64,000 nucleotides of DNA from the NCBI GenBank assembly GCA_949317995.1, contig OX439048.1:66903375-66967374 (forward strand). Direction: 5' to 3'. The notes beneath the pieces were generated by a model, which saw nothing but the letters and a program-made list of their open reading frames with translations, was not told where the DNA came from and searched no databases. Made by a program: the position numbers and the translations under genes. Shown piece by piece: positions 35,301 to 49,900 of the stretch. How positions within the stretch are numbered: the first letter of the stretch is position 1; every line of letters begins with the position of its first letter. This stretch comes from Acholoe squamosa. Its lineage: Eukaryota; Annelida; Polychaeta; Phyllodocida; Polynoidae.

Positions 35301-38300
35301 AGAGTTTAGGAGAACTATAAAAGCCAATTTGGGCAGTTCACTGTATTGTATTACGATAAAGGCCCGGTTTTATGCCAGAGTAGACTTTGAATGAATTTTA
35401 GACGCATATTTTTTGTAAAAAGAAAATCCCAAAATAATAGGTCTACCGGCTTATGACTGGTGCATAATAGGTACTGATTAAAACTATACCGATTGTGCCT
35501 CTGTTTTAATTATGAGACACAGGTGCAATACTCCAACCGCACCTATGTCCCAAACCCATGCATTCACCACTGGTTTTCATTGATCGGTTTGTATTGATTT
35601 GTCTAGTCTAACAACCCCCTGTTCTGCAGTACATGGTCAGGCGTTGTTAGACCCTAGTGATGATTGATTAATTATCTAACCTCCTCCTGTTGACTGGGGA
35701 CCTTCATGATGAGGGCATAGAGGAGCAGAATAACACTATTGGGAGTCCATGAAGGAGAAATCCTATGTTAACAGTGGGCATACCAGATTTGTAAAGGGTG
35801 ACAAACTCAGGGTTTCTTGTGGCTTGAGGTAAGCATGTAGGCAGCTGGTGTCCATATGCGCGGGCCCAGGCCTACATGCTTGTCTTATGTCATGGGATTA
35901 CCCCTCAGTGAACCATGTCTGAGTGATCAAAGGCCATGGTTTGTCTGGCCCCGTCTATGAGACCAGGCAAATAAAAGAACACTTCCTTTTTTTCCAAAAG
36001 CGTAGGAGGATGAAGCCTTGGGCCTGAAAAAAAAAGCTTGTGTTTCTGGTTGCCCTACCTAATTTGAGAAATTCACCTACATAGACATTTTTCTCATATT
36101 TGAACTTTTTTTTTTTTTTTTTTTAAATTTAGTCCACACGCGATTTTGATCTGTACTTTAATAGGTCGATCTTACAATGAGCATCTAAATATGACTGAGC
36201 TCAAATAAAGGGAAATGGAAGTTCAAAGCATATGAAAGTTATATTACAATCTAAAGTACCCAGTAGCAGTGTCTGATCAATTGTACAAACTAGGCCTATT
36301 AGAGTGCTTCTAGAATAACCCCTAAACAGCATTCCTCGACAATCATCAATCATCGCATTGTTTTTTGTTAAAGATTGGGATTACGCTCTGTCTTCTGCAC
36401 TGGTAACAATGCCCTACTGAATACTGCTTGTAAACTTGGTATGAACTCTGGCATATAAACAATGGCTAAAATGTCAAGGTGGGGCTTCGGCCATTTTAAT
36501 CTGAATAATTGGATTGCAAGCTTTCACAGCCAAGCTGCAGCTCCCTCGCAGAAAAAAAATTATTTTCAGTTTTATATCTTTTTAATTCCATTGGCCTTAA
36601 CCAAGAAAATAAAAAAAAAATGATTGAAAATACCGAAAATCTTACCGTCAGATCCATAATCTGAGTACCTTAAATTCCCTTGTATAAGCCACACCCTCAT
36701 ATAAGCCACCCCATAAGTTCGTGGGGGAAAAATTGAAAATGGTACAACATTTTTCCTTATGGATGGATCTTCAAAATTCAAAAAGCTATGGGAACCTAGG
36801 GCCCTCCATATACCTCTATGGTGCTGGAACAATTGGGAAAATATGGGGAATTTGTTATACCTTACCCCTGCCCTCCCCTGCTCTATCCTCGTTGGTTGGG
36901 TTCTCATACTAGCTGCGGCGTGTACAAGAAAATTTACTGTAATTTTATGTAAATGGCCTATAGGAAAGCTCCAAACAAAGGCTGTGGCTTAAGGATGAGT
37001 ATCTAACACATTAGAACAGCACTCTAAACTTTTGATTTGTATGCCCAAGTCGTGGCTTATAGTTCCTTCCACTCATGGTGTGGATTATAATTATGCAGGT
37101 GTGGCCTTCAAGTAAGAATTTAAGGTAGTTATTCCTCCTTGACCAGATCTCTGTTAGGATGGAGTGTAAGACACTCTATAAGGTGTCAAGGTTTTATATA
37201 TACACAGTGCCACTCTACCACTGGTGTTTTGCATGAGAATAATCAACTTGTCGATTGTACACAGGGCGCCAAATATAAGCCACAGCTTTAACTGGAAACC
37301 CAAGCCAATATATGACCCTATAGGATGTCCCTGAACCCAGGGGGCAACTTATATGTGGGATATAACTGAATTTAAATTCTATATGACAGCTAACAATCAA
37401 CCCCCAGAGACTTATATGAAAGTCACGCTTTGCCTCATATGCGACAATGCCTTACTGAAAAAAAAAAATGAAAAAAAGTTTTACCCCCCTCCCAACCTAG
37501 GATTTTTGGAGCCCCAACCAGAAACACAACATTTCTTTTTTGGGCCTTGGCATCAGTTTTCTCCCTCACCTTTCCTCATAGATTCAATCATTCATGTCAT
37601 ACATTCAGTAATCCGTCCGAGATCATAGATGCAATCACTGCTGTATTGATCAAGTAGCATATAAATATACCTGTCTAGCTGTTCTGACAAGCAGTTTTAA
37701 ACAGCTGTCCAAACAGGGGGAAAAAACACTCTCGGCCAAATTGTGATTACATTTACATTTAGTGGAGGTGAAATTAACGCTACCATCTCTTATAAGCTTT
37801 TGGATTGAGCCATTTAGACAGATGTAGAGATTACAGCATCCATGTTTCTATGGCATTAGTCATGTCAATAGACACATTCAGAGGCTACCACATGGGCTAT
37901 AACAGGCCTGGGGTGGTTACCTTCTGGTGAAGGCCTTGTGTCATACTGAATAACCCCCTCAGTACCTGTAAAAGTTGAGGTGAGGTGAATTAGATAAAGC
38001 CACATCCCATATAGCTACATGTAAAACACACAATGTCCAAACACTGGATTTATAACGGTGCAATATGCCATTACCTGAAGGACAACACTGTAGTGTGTTA
38101 TAGCCCTCGCTCCAGTCAATTCTCCATCCAATTGGGGGTAATTCCATGCTTATTCCTCATACATTTCACATGGGTGATTCAATAAAAAGAAGATATCCAG
38201 GTTCACCTCCCCCATAACAGTTAATGTTACAATAGTTGGGTTATCGCATGTATTGTGGCATTTGGTCTTTATGAAAACCTTTCTGGAGGTGCAACGGTGT

Positions 38301-40913
38301 ATGGCAACCCTCTGATTCTCTTTTTTATGAAGGTGAAAATAATTTTTATTGTAATTATGAATACAATTTTTCAAGCGCCCTGGGTGCTTATTAGGTTGAC
38401 TATGGCAATGCATCATGGCGACCTGATGGGGTTAAAACACTCCAGAAGGGTTGGCATGATGCAAGAGCAGACTCGCCAGCAATTCAGTGGTGCATCATGA
38501 CGGCCAATGGGCATGATGCACTTTTGCAAAAGCGGCACTTAAAACGTTGACCCCACAAATGATGTAGAAGTCATATATGGTATGCACACAGTTTTACTGT
38601 CTGTGTCTTGTTACACCTCTTTTGTATCGGGTGACACCTTTTTAATAATTCCTCCTTTGATCAGCCAGCTATACTGGTACCACTGGCATTGTCATCCTTT
38701 GTATGGATGCCTTTTGTTCACCCCCACCCCTCCACCCAATACATATACAGCTATAGACCCATTTATGACGTTTAGTGCAGTTATCTGGTAAGGCAAAAAA
38801 AAGGTAGGGTCGGTCGGATTTTTTTTTTTTTTTTTTTTTTTTGCTATTTTTTAACTGGTACAGTGACTCACGACTTGTGCTGATGACTCACGTTTCATGC
38901 CGATGACTCACAGATGATCAAATCGACTTAAAAAACACCCAAAGATAAAAGGTTTTCTTCAAAATTGCAGAAAAGAAGCTAGGTTCCACCCTGTCTTGCT
39001 AGGTAGGGTCGGGTGACCTGAAACACAACTTTTTTTTTTGGCCTCATCAATATATAAACAGCAGCAGCTACTGTCAGCCATTTAATAGGTTGTTCTAATA
39101 CTTCTGTGTAGGAAGTGACACCTGGCAATCTAATTGGTTGACCTTGGACACAGCCGTCTTGTTTGGTCAGATGTGTAATTCACCAGTGAGCACGGACTTA
39201 ACTGGTTTGATTATTAGCCAATGAAATAATACCATCTATTCACTGCGGTCCTCTTGGGGGGGGGCAGGTGGTACCCATTTGATAACTACTATCAGTGATA
39301 ACTGCTGGGAACAGGCTTCAGCAATGGTGGCGCCCATTGGACAATCCGCTACCTTGGTATAGGGTTGATGCACTCCCACAGGTTCAGCACTCCCACAATA
39401 GCGGCTTCTGCAATAGCGGTCCCTAAAGGGTTAATAACCCCGGGGGTACTCATGGTGTCAGACACGTGCAGACATTATTATCAGCATTTATTATCATTCA
39501 TACGATAAATACCAAACAGCCTTTAGATCACACCAAAAAAATAAGTTGGTCTACGGATCGCCCTCTCCACAATTTCGGAAGTACGAATTTTTTTTCTTTG
39601 AAAAAAATCTTGTCTACGGATTTCGCTCGCTTCAGTTCCTACAAGTTTTCTCTTTGTGATGTTTGGCAAAATTAAAAAAAAAAAAATTTGTTCGCTCGCC
39701 TCAATTTCCCAGCAAGGAATCCATTGGAAGCCAAAAAATTCTTAAAAAAAAAAAAAAAAAAAAAAATCGCTCGCTCGCACCATTTTTTTCAAAACCAAAA
39801 TCCGTAGACCAGCTTATTTTTTTGATGTGGCCTTAAGTACCAATTTTTATTTATTTATTTTTTTTTATTTTTTTTTTTAAGTACCACTATTGACGGAGTG
39901 CATCATGCCCATTGGTTTATTATGATGCACCAAAGAAAAACTAGCACTTCATTGTGGCATGATGCCAATACACATTCCATGTTAGTTCTTATGACAGGAG
40001 ACTCAAACTACTGAAGCTAGTTCAAACTTTGAAATCAGTCTGTGTATTTTAGTATACATTATCTAGAAGAAAGCTTCACAGAAGCCACAATCTACCAAGC
40101 TACCTAAAGCATTACTTAGCCTTCAGAACATGTAGCTTTGATCTGCGTTTTATGAACTCTTTAAGATGATCTCTAAGATAATGCAGTGGTAGACTCAGAA
40201 CAAAGCATGCCCTTGTAATTGGCTCAGGGACCACCCTGAGTCTATACCGCCGGGTAGGTGGTGTATGATAAAAGTCATTCATGTTACAATTTGCAGTTTA
40301 AATTTTCTGTAAGAAATAATAGTGACACATCAATAAAATTGCTATGTTTGATAGTTTACCTTCCTCTGTATGCAAATACCACATTTAAATATGTAGTTGC
40401 TAATTTATAGTGACTTTTTCTTTTTCGCCAATCCACTTCTCCATAGGTTTACCTCCGGGCTGGACTTTTCTCCCCTTGTTTCTATTTGTTTCGAAAACAG
40501 CATCTAAAAGTGAGACGCTTTGGAAGCCTTTCAAAAAATGCAGGAAAAGTCACCCTGAGCCCTCTGTGCCAATGCACATCGCCCAATTTTTTAATCTAGT
40601 TTCATGTTTCATGATTCCTGATTTGCTGATCTGACTCACAAATGGGATAAATTGACTCGTAAATGACCCCAATTTGTAGAATGTTTTCAAAATTGTAAAA
40701 AAAAACTAAAAAAAAAAACAAACCCAAGGTTGGGTAATAAATGAAAAAAAACTATAGGTTGTGTTAGAATATGAACCTTACCGCTTACAGTCAATTTATA
40801 CCTTCCATTCACTAATGCACCGTTTTCATTTGTGCATCATGATGACCAATGGGCACGATGCGTAATGCATCAGCGGCTAAAGGGTTAAGCCGTTAAAGGC
40901 TCATGATGCATAT

Positions 40914-40994
<81 letters not shown>

Positions 40995-43900
40995 TACATA
41001 TAAACATATGTATATATACGTATCTGTGCAGGAAACAAACTTCACAAAGAGGGAATTCTCAGCAAAATCAATAGGCAAGATTTTTTTTCATCTTCATGTT
41101 TTTCCCCCAAATCATATATTCGGGAAATATGAAAGTGTCACCCAAAGACCAACTTTAATACCGGTATATATATTTTTGGGTGTACAGTCCGGGGGGCACT
41201 CTCTATGAAATGTATACACATATGTGCGGCTGGCAAGGGTACTTTTTCAAGGAAAAGTCCCTAGCAAGCCTCCTGTTTCAGCCACAAATGTCCCTAGCAA
41301 GGATCACCTTTCAGCTAAATACCCCGATTAAGCGGGAAATTTAGAAATTTTCATTGGGATCAGCACAGTTTTCATAAAAATAGCATGAACCAAATTCAAT
41401 CTTCTCCCCAGTCAGTGTAAATTTAAGACATTTTGAAATAAATCTATGATTATTGACTCAAAAGTGCCCTAGCAAGGGTAGGCTTTCGAAGAAAACCCCC
41501 CGCGAACGAGTGCCCTAGCAAGGGTAAGGGTTGTCGTGGGTTCAGCCACACACCCTTATCAAAAAAAATGTAAGTGCCCCCCCGGGGTGTCCGTATCTGT
41601 ATCATAGTGTATTTGGAGGTTATCTGATCAGGAACTATCCATAGCTTTTTAAGGGCTGCTGATAACTCATAATGGACTCACAGCCTCTAAAGGGTTAAAG
41701 TGAGATTAACTGTGCATGGGGTCGTCGATTGGCATGAAGGACTGCTGCAATAGCGGTCCTTAAAGGGTTAATGACCTGTTGCATACACACGGTCCCAGAC
41801 ACGTGCAGACACTAATCTATTTACTACAACAGTAATTAGTTTTAAGATATATTGATCGAGGTTAGTACAGCCAAGGTACTTCATTTATCGTTATGAATAA
41901 ATCCCTAGATATACTGCTCAGTGCTAGAGATGGGCTAGGTCTAATATATGAGATACACAATAAGATAGGGCCCTAGGACGCCTTATAGAACCAGTTTGGG
42001 TGCTCGTTATATAAAATGGTAAAGGTGAACGATGAGCAGTTTGAGCTGAACGTTTCTTCACGAGCGGGTCCGGGCCGTTCCGCACGAGGCCGATAGACCG
42101 AGTGCGGAGCGGCCCGGACCCGCGAGTGAAGAAACAGGAAGCTCAAACTGATCAGAGTTCATCTTTACATTTATGTCAAGGTGTCTGGGTTGATAATTAA
42201 TTGCTATTTCATCAATATAATCCATAATTAACTCCTATTTACCCATCTTCATTGCGAAATGCTGACCGCCACCATTTTGGATGTTTACATTTCAAAAAGG
42301 TGCGGTGGGGGTATGACGTCATCGTGCGGATTTGGCCCGGGTTATTCAACGCAGGGGTATAATACGTGGTCTCAGTGCTTTGTCTATGGAGCATCGATAT
42401 TCACCTTGACATAAGTGAGGATATTGAACTCGAATGTCAAATATCAATGTGGCATGCCCTCCTATTCAGACTTATCTCATTGGTTGATAATGTATCTTGG
42501 GTCAGCCCTATATATATACATCATGGACGATGGTGTTGTTGAATCTTATGTATTAAGTAACCTCTATACTGAAGTAGCAGATTGACCAATGGGCGCAGCC
42601 ATTGCTGAAGCTAGTTACCAGCAGCTATCACTGATAACAGTTATCAGCTGGGTACAATCTGTCCCAGGAGGACCACAGTGAGTAGCTGTGACAATTGCAT
42701 TGGCTGATAATAAATTTCGCTAAGTCGATATACTCATAGGTTGCACCGTCCTAGAGACGTGTATGGCTTAAGATACCACCACCAGGAGTTATACAGGTAC
42801 TACAGTCAATGTATAAATAATTCCCTCCACTATAACCAGCAAAATCAATACCTGTCCATGATCTAGTGTAGAGAGCAGGTGGGGTCACAGTATGGGCCGT
42901 TCCGCTTCACAATCACAGGGCGCACACTGTTTTGTTGTGGTGGTCTCTCAGGATTCAAACACCAATAAACCCTGCATATAAGGCAGGACTTGAAGACAAT
43001 CTCAAGGTGTGCCTCGTTTGTGGGGTTCATGTTTTTTTTTCATTTATTTCTTTATTTTCTGCAGCTACCAATATATTTGATTGTGCAGGTTCAGAGCTAA
43101 TGTGAATAAACCCTGTGCTTTCCCTTCTCAGTTCTCAGAACCTCATATTTTGTTATATACTGTAAATTTCTGAATATATATTCTAGATTGATGGCTCTAG
43201 ACCAAGCAATTTAAACTGGAATTTGAGAGAGAAACATGGGCCCTTTTGGGGCTTGGTGACATCAAACATTTTTGCTTGATGTGGAGAACCAGAAATCTGA
43301 TGCTTATTGAAGTTCCCAAAGTACTGAAATACCAAAGTAAGAACAGAACTGAACTGCCAATATTTAAGGCATAATCCACTAGAATTCACAGTAATCTCTA
43401 TAAGGCGCACCCTGAGTTCAGAAATATTCTATAAGCAGGTTTCCCACTGGTCAGTTAAAAGTCAGTTAAACCCATTTTTCTTTAAAAGTCAGTTAAAAGT
43501 CTGTTAAAAATGGTATTTTGACTATTTTAAGGGGCTGGTTTCACGCGAATTTGAAAAATTCTTCAACGTCCGCTCTTCAGAGCCTATGAATTTTTTTCGT
43601 GCACCTCATGAATTATTGAACATTTGGTCAGGTAGAAGCCGATAAATGTCAATTAAAAGTCAGTTAAAACCATAACCCGTAAATGGTTGGGAACCCTGAA
43701 TAAGGCGCAGCAAAGGGGTAACCTCACATATAAGCCGTACTTTATTCGCAGGGTTTTATGGTGGGTCATTGTCCTATATACTTCCTATCACATCCCTCTA
43801 TAACTCTACACCTTGTGTATAGCCGGTAACTAGGTGAAGCGTGACCTGCTAGTTTGCATGTCTGTAGTTTCGTTCAATATCTAATCAATGTTCATGTGGA

Positions 43901-46900
43901 GATATCAATCAGCAGCCCAGCATTACCTAGCACCTGAGGGTAGCATAGGGGTCCTGCTCTGTTTAGGCACTGAGGCCTCCAGTTACATGGTATTGAAAGC
44001 AATTTTAAGCACTAAAAGAGTATTAAAATAAGCGCCTGTCTTGAATATGGGTCAGGGGTACAGAGGTATTGAAATCAATAAGTGCGCGGGCACTTAAACC
44101 TTTTAATGAAGTGCTAGCAAGACTGCTCACCTATTGGTGCATCATGACTGCCAATGGGCATGATGCATTAATGCATCATGACTGCCAATGGGCATGATGC
44201 ATTAATGCAGCAGCGGCCCTTAACGGGTAAAAACAGGTGACTTTGGTACATACTTTTCATCACATGTTTTTGATTCCTGCGTATAAGACGCATACCATCC
44301 CTGGCTTTAGAATGCGATATATGCCACATCTCGTCCTTGGAATTTGATGTACTGTGCCATGTTGTTTGATAAGTAATCTAACATTAATCACCATCATCAA
44401 TACTGTGAGAACCCTTGTATTATGCTGCAACCACAGCAATGCCTGAAGTCTGAACAGGTAGTCATTCCTTAAGGCTTACTGTCGACTACATTATCATATA
44501 AAACAACAAGTATGAGCCTGAATTAAGGGGAGTCTGAAATGAGTTTTAATAATCTTGTAACCCGCAGTGTCCAGGTACAGTGCAGAATCTATAAGGGTCA
44601 TGTACCTTACTGTGTAGTTTTATAAGCTCCATAGGTGGCCCATTATTGGCGGTGCGTCAGCTGGACCTGAGCTCTGTAATAATCCTATTGTGTCCTTGAC
44701 GTCAGTAATACTGTAGACACCTGCAGGGTGCCATACAGGGGGGGGGGGGGCAGCATGTAAACAGCATGTCACCTTATTAACAACGTGCACAATTTTATAG
44801 AATGACTTAATGCATTAAGGCATCATGCCGTTTGTTCGTCATGATGCATGAATGCAGTCCTGGTACGCATCATCCTGAGCCTCCTGTAGGGTTAGCATGA
44901 TGCGCCAGTGAAGTGCTGGTGGTTAGAATCACCAGCACTTCATTGGTGCATCATGACGACCAATGAGCATCATGCATTCCTGCATTAGCGGCCTGGGTTA
45001 ATAGCAGCGTATCAAATGCAGCCCTGGTGGAACTTTTGCCAGAGCTGCATTCATGCATCATGCTGACCCTGGAGGGAAGGCATGATGCATTAATGCAGCC
45101 CTGGTGATTGAGTCACCAAATGTGCATTCATGCATCATGCTGACCCTATGCTTGGATACAACACTGCCAAGTACCGTTTAGAGAATAGACAACGACTTTC
45201 TTCACATCGAGACTGTCTGTTGTTCTATAATGCACGAATGCATCTGAGGCCAGAAGTCAGGGGTGCGCCTTATAGTCAAGGATATGTAAAACATTACAGA
45301 ACAGTACTAAACTGCCCAATATGAAGCCTCAGGTACACCCTATTGCACCCTATTACATCATTCAACTCAGGGTGTGCCTCGGGTGCGCCATATATGTGAG
45401 GTATTACTGTAGGTATATGCTCCATATATGCATTAGTCCTTAAAAGGTGAAGCCATTAAACCTAACGGCCTCGTGTGGAATGGGCCTGACACGCTCGTGA
45501 AGAAACGGTCAGCTCAAACTGATCATCGTTCACCTTTACCATTATATAATTACTGCTATTTCAACAATTTAGGTAATTCAAAGGATTTTCCGCCTCCCCC
45601 ATGAACCCTCTTGACTTTGTGGACAATCAGGGAGGAAGCACTCTGCATAGATCCGGTTATTTCAGGGACAAGTACAGGATATTGATCCCTGTTTCAAACT
45701 CCGGGCTCTTCTCAACATTTACATGGGCCCCAGGTTGATCCTACTATACCGATAATTTCTAGCTTTTTTATCATTTGTACGATGCATGATAACAATCAAT
45801 CGGATAAAACAGAAGTCAAGTGATTTTAAAATTTCAAGTCGGCCCTGGCAAGTTACATACCACGGCGGCTTTCATTAATCGTGAAGACCAGTGATTCATA
45901 AATGCATTACCACATGTTAAAGGTTTAGGACACACAAGAACACAATACCCATACTATATGGTTGTAACCATGGTCACCATACTAACATAGTGTTGATTTT
46001 AATTCATTCCGGAATTATCATCTTCTCTTGACATCATGTGGTAGGAGGAGGATGGCATGAGTAGTACAAGGGAAGAGAAATCAAACACAGGAAGCGATTT
46101 GAATTCATGTTGCAACGTTATCTGTCTCCTCTATGCTCTATGATGCCTCTAAATTCCACATGCTGACATGGCTATATCATAAAATCGACATGTGGCACGA
46201 TGGGCATTAATGACACGAGGATAGGAATTGTGACATGACACATACTGTAATGGCCCGTTTAAGTGCCGAAGCACTTATAAATTTGGATACCTCCGTAATG
46301 GCCCTTATTTGAGAGAGGCTCGCTTTTTTGAATATTATTTTAAGTGCTTAAAATTGTTTTCAATGCACCTGCATGCACCCCAGGGCTTATTTGAGACCGG
46401 TGCTTGATTGAGACCCCATCGCTTATTTGATACCCCTGCAGTTAAATGGGCCATTATGTATCTATGCATTCTTACAGGTGTTCTGAATCAGCGACATCAC
46501 AGCGAGTGCAAAAGTTGGGTCCTTGAAATCCAAAATGGGACATGATAGCTCAAATCATGACTCCCCATTAGGACCGCTCAGGAACCAGTGTGTCAGCATG
46601 GCAGTATACAGTAGTGCTGAAATGACGCTGGCAAAAACAAGCTTAGAATCTTAATATCAACATTCATATGGCCTGTGCGAGAGGGGAATGGCCTGCGTGA
46701 CATGCCAATATGCAGGCCACTTTAGCCTGCATTGAGAAAAAGTGTTCAGCACCACTGATGGCACATTGCATGAATTCATCCCTGGCCTATAGGTTTGCCA
46801 GGGGCAAATCCATGCACTGTATAGGCCTCAAAGGTCTATATCAGCCTCGTTGTGGTCATGGCGTGTAAATGCTCTACCTTGTGTATAATTCACACCTGTA

Positions 46901-49900
46901 CAGGCTCTATATAAGACACCTTCAACCACCTCTGTCAGTTCACTCACTTCATCCTAGTGTATTAATAATTCTACACAGTACTGGCTACAAAGATCCATAA
47001 CTGTCCGAGATATAATGTATGCAGACAACACTGTTACAACACAGCCTGATCTGCTCCAACACATTTTGCACCTTGGTTGGGGTAGTGGTGAAGAGGAAAA
47101 GTGAAAAAAACAAAACAAAAAAAAACTGTTGAATATACCAGGAATCCTTGTAAAACTGAACGGTGGACCACCATTATTGTATTGCAATGAACCAGGGTAG
47201 TTACTACAAGAAGCCCCAGGTGGCAGTACAGTGGTATGATGGATCTCTGTGAAAAAGATTTCTGGCAACTTTGGGACAAAGATTGCATCCTTATTTTGCC
47301 AACATTTTGTTTACAGTGTGGGCTGTTTTAGTACCTATATTATTGTTTTCTTGTAGGGATTTAGGCCTTCAGGTTTTTTGCCAAATCAGGAAGTTTTAAG
47401 TTCCAAAAACCCATATTATATGTTCCCATATAAGACCTAATGTATTTTAGAGCTTCTAATTGAACATTTAAGGAGTGTGTGTGTGTGGGGGGGGGGGATG
47501 ATTCCTTATGGACTTTCAAAATATCAGAAACCAGCTACCCCGCAATAGGTCATTTTGCAAAACTTGACAGTAAGAATAAAAGTAACAACTTAAAAAACAA
47601 CACTCATCACTGCTAATATCAATATCCTGCTGCTCAGGTAACAAACATGTTTGTCAGTCTGACCAGCGTCACCTTGGTAACCAATTAACTAGAATGTGCT
47701 AACAAGATGAAAGGCTACATGACGCCGTACGATTATTATTTTATGATGCACCAATTCTGTGCTGGTGAGTCTGCTCAGCATGGACACATCGCATATCACA
47801 ACTGTGCAGTGGAGTATAATCTCAGCCCAGGTGAACATTTATAATGCATTATCAGGACCAGCCGCAATAATTCGTTCAATGCATTGAGCGGTACTTAAAT
47901 GGTTGAAATACGGAAATATATCAGTTCCGTTCACAGCACCCATGGGTTGCACCTCTTCTGTCCGGTCACATTATTCCATGGTGAAAAGAAAGCTATTAGT
48001 AGCATTTACCTTTTACCTGAGGGTTTTACATCTCAGATTTCCTGCAGTTTCCTGTTCCACTGCAGCCATGTTATTTCCTTCTCAAAGAAGCTGAAAATCT
48101 TCTTTTAAAAGCTCAAAAAAATGTCTCTTGTCTGTAGAGACACTCACTTGTTTTATTTAGAAGGATTTCTTAAATCTCCAGAAACAGAATTCCAGAAAGA
48201 ACCTTACTTATTCTATCAATACATTCTGCAAATAGAAATGATATCTGGATTTGGCATGTTCTTATTCTGTCTGATACCATTTCGTGGGTCAATTATATGT
48301 AAAGAACGGTCTGTCTCTGCAAGTGGACTTTAAAGCATAAAACATCAAGCATATATTTCATTCTGAAACCAGATATTTTCTATTTACAGGCCTGACCTTG
48401 GGTGGACACATCCTCTTCATCGTAATCACCGCAATCCTAGTACGCACCGGCTATGACATCCTCCCTATTACCTTTGACCGCATTCCCTTAGACATCCGCG
48501 ATGATGTAGACTACCTCCGGGGCCTCGCATGGTTGGGGAGAAATGACGCCGACAATAACATCATCACACGTATGGGGAGTAATTCAGCGAACCAGTCTGA
48601 GCGAAGTGAGAGCTCAGAGGCCCTGACCATGCTGTTCCAGTTGCCGGACGGCAACGTGTTCACGCAGGAAAACCTGAAACTCATGAAGACAGTGGAAGAT
48701 GACTTCTACAACAATCCTGAGTTCCAGAGTAAATTCTGCCTGCTGGACAGCAATCAAGCCTGTACTAAGGCTCGATCAGTCCTCAGATACTTCGATGGGA
48801 CATATAGTTCGCTCGATAGCACCTTCAACGACCCAAATTTCAATGACATCCAAAATGTACTCTATAAAGCATATACGCTCAACACAACAAAAAGTGCATT
48901 CCAGTATCACTTGGGTGTAAATGCAGTGATAGATGCAAATACAGCCACCTCTGATATCACAAGGGGTTACCTCCTGCTAGGCTCACCATTAGCTGGATAT
49001 GCCAACGCTTCAGACCAAGAAGATGAACAAGCAACAAAAGTGAAGACCTTCATGACCAATGAAATTAAGGTGAAGGCAGAGGCGTATTACAAAACAGGGG
49101 TAGGAAAGATGAAGTTCATATACAACAGTGGGACGCTGCTTGGTCTGACCATCAGTAGCCAGGTGTTTAAAGACATGGCGCTTGCCATCGGCAGTCTCGT
49201 CTTCATCATCGTCTTTGTTTGTTTACAGACAGGAACCCTCTGGGTTGGACTCTGGGCTATTTTTGGCATCATCGCCAGCTTTGCTGAGGCCAATATCTTC
49301 TATAGGGTCGCCCTGGATTTCCGTTACTTTGGTATATTCCACGTCCTGGCCATATTCATCATCCTGGGAATCGGTGCTGACGACGTGTTTGTTTTTTTCG
49401 ACACATGGAAGGAAACGGCGCACCACAAGTACAAAACCTTGGCTCACCGCCTCTCAGACTGCTACCGCAAGGCATCCCTGGCCATGCTCTTCACATCGCT
49501 TACCACAGGCATTGCCTTTGCCATCAGTGCATCTTCACCATTCCTTGGTATTGGCTCGTTTGGTGTGTTCTCGACGGTCCTGATCCTGGTGGACTACATC
49601 AGTGTGATCGTCTTCTTCCCATGTGTCGTGATCACGTACCACCTCTGGTTTGAGAAGTACACATGTTGTTGCTGTTGTCCTCGTAAGATGGTCGGTGATG
49701 ACCCTGACCCCGTGGGAAGAGGACCACAGGACACACAACGTAAGAACATTATTGTCAGGTTCTTTGCTGGGCCTTACTACAGATTCATCACACATAAGGT
49801 AGGATTTTATGATAATTTGATATCTATTTGAAAAAAATGAAATATTGAAAATGTGTACAATAGGTTTATCAATAGGAGTATTTCAGCTTGCAATGTTTAA

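Larger units (their letters stand above)
34880..48389. other. Intron 2 (13.5 kb): repeats, no gene
   Basis: Contains interspersed family A (35693), MITEs (38796, 39526), (TA)n (40909), foldback elements (42021), GCATGATGCA-family palindromes (38400, 39896, 40810, 44110, 44810-45145), and ataagcgcctgtct-type repeats (44020, 46255-46450). Small open frames (for example 47899-48333) lack domains and lie in AT-rich intron sequence. Confidence 0.6.

Noticed and set aside
47899-48333. Open frames just before exon 3 as possible extra coding exons
   Set aside because: No domain, no compatible acceptor/donor pair, and exon 2 joins exon 3 in phase without them.
49182-49795. Other-frame open frames over exon 3
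   Set aside because: They are shadows of the exon with the sterol-sensing domain, whose frame has the motifs and matching splice phases.
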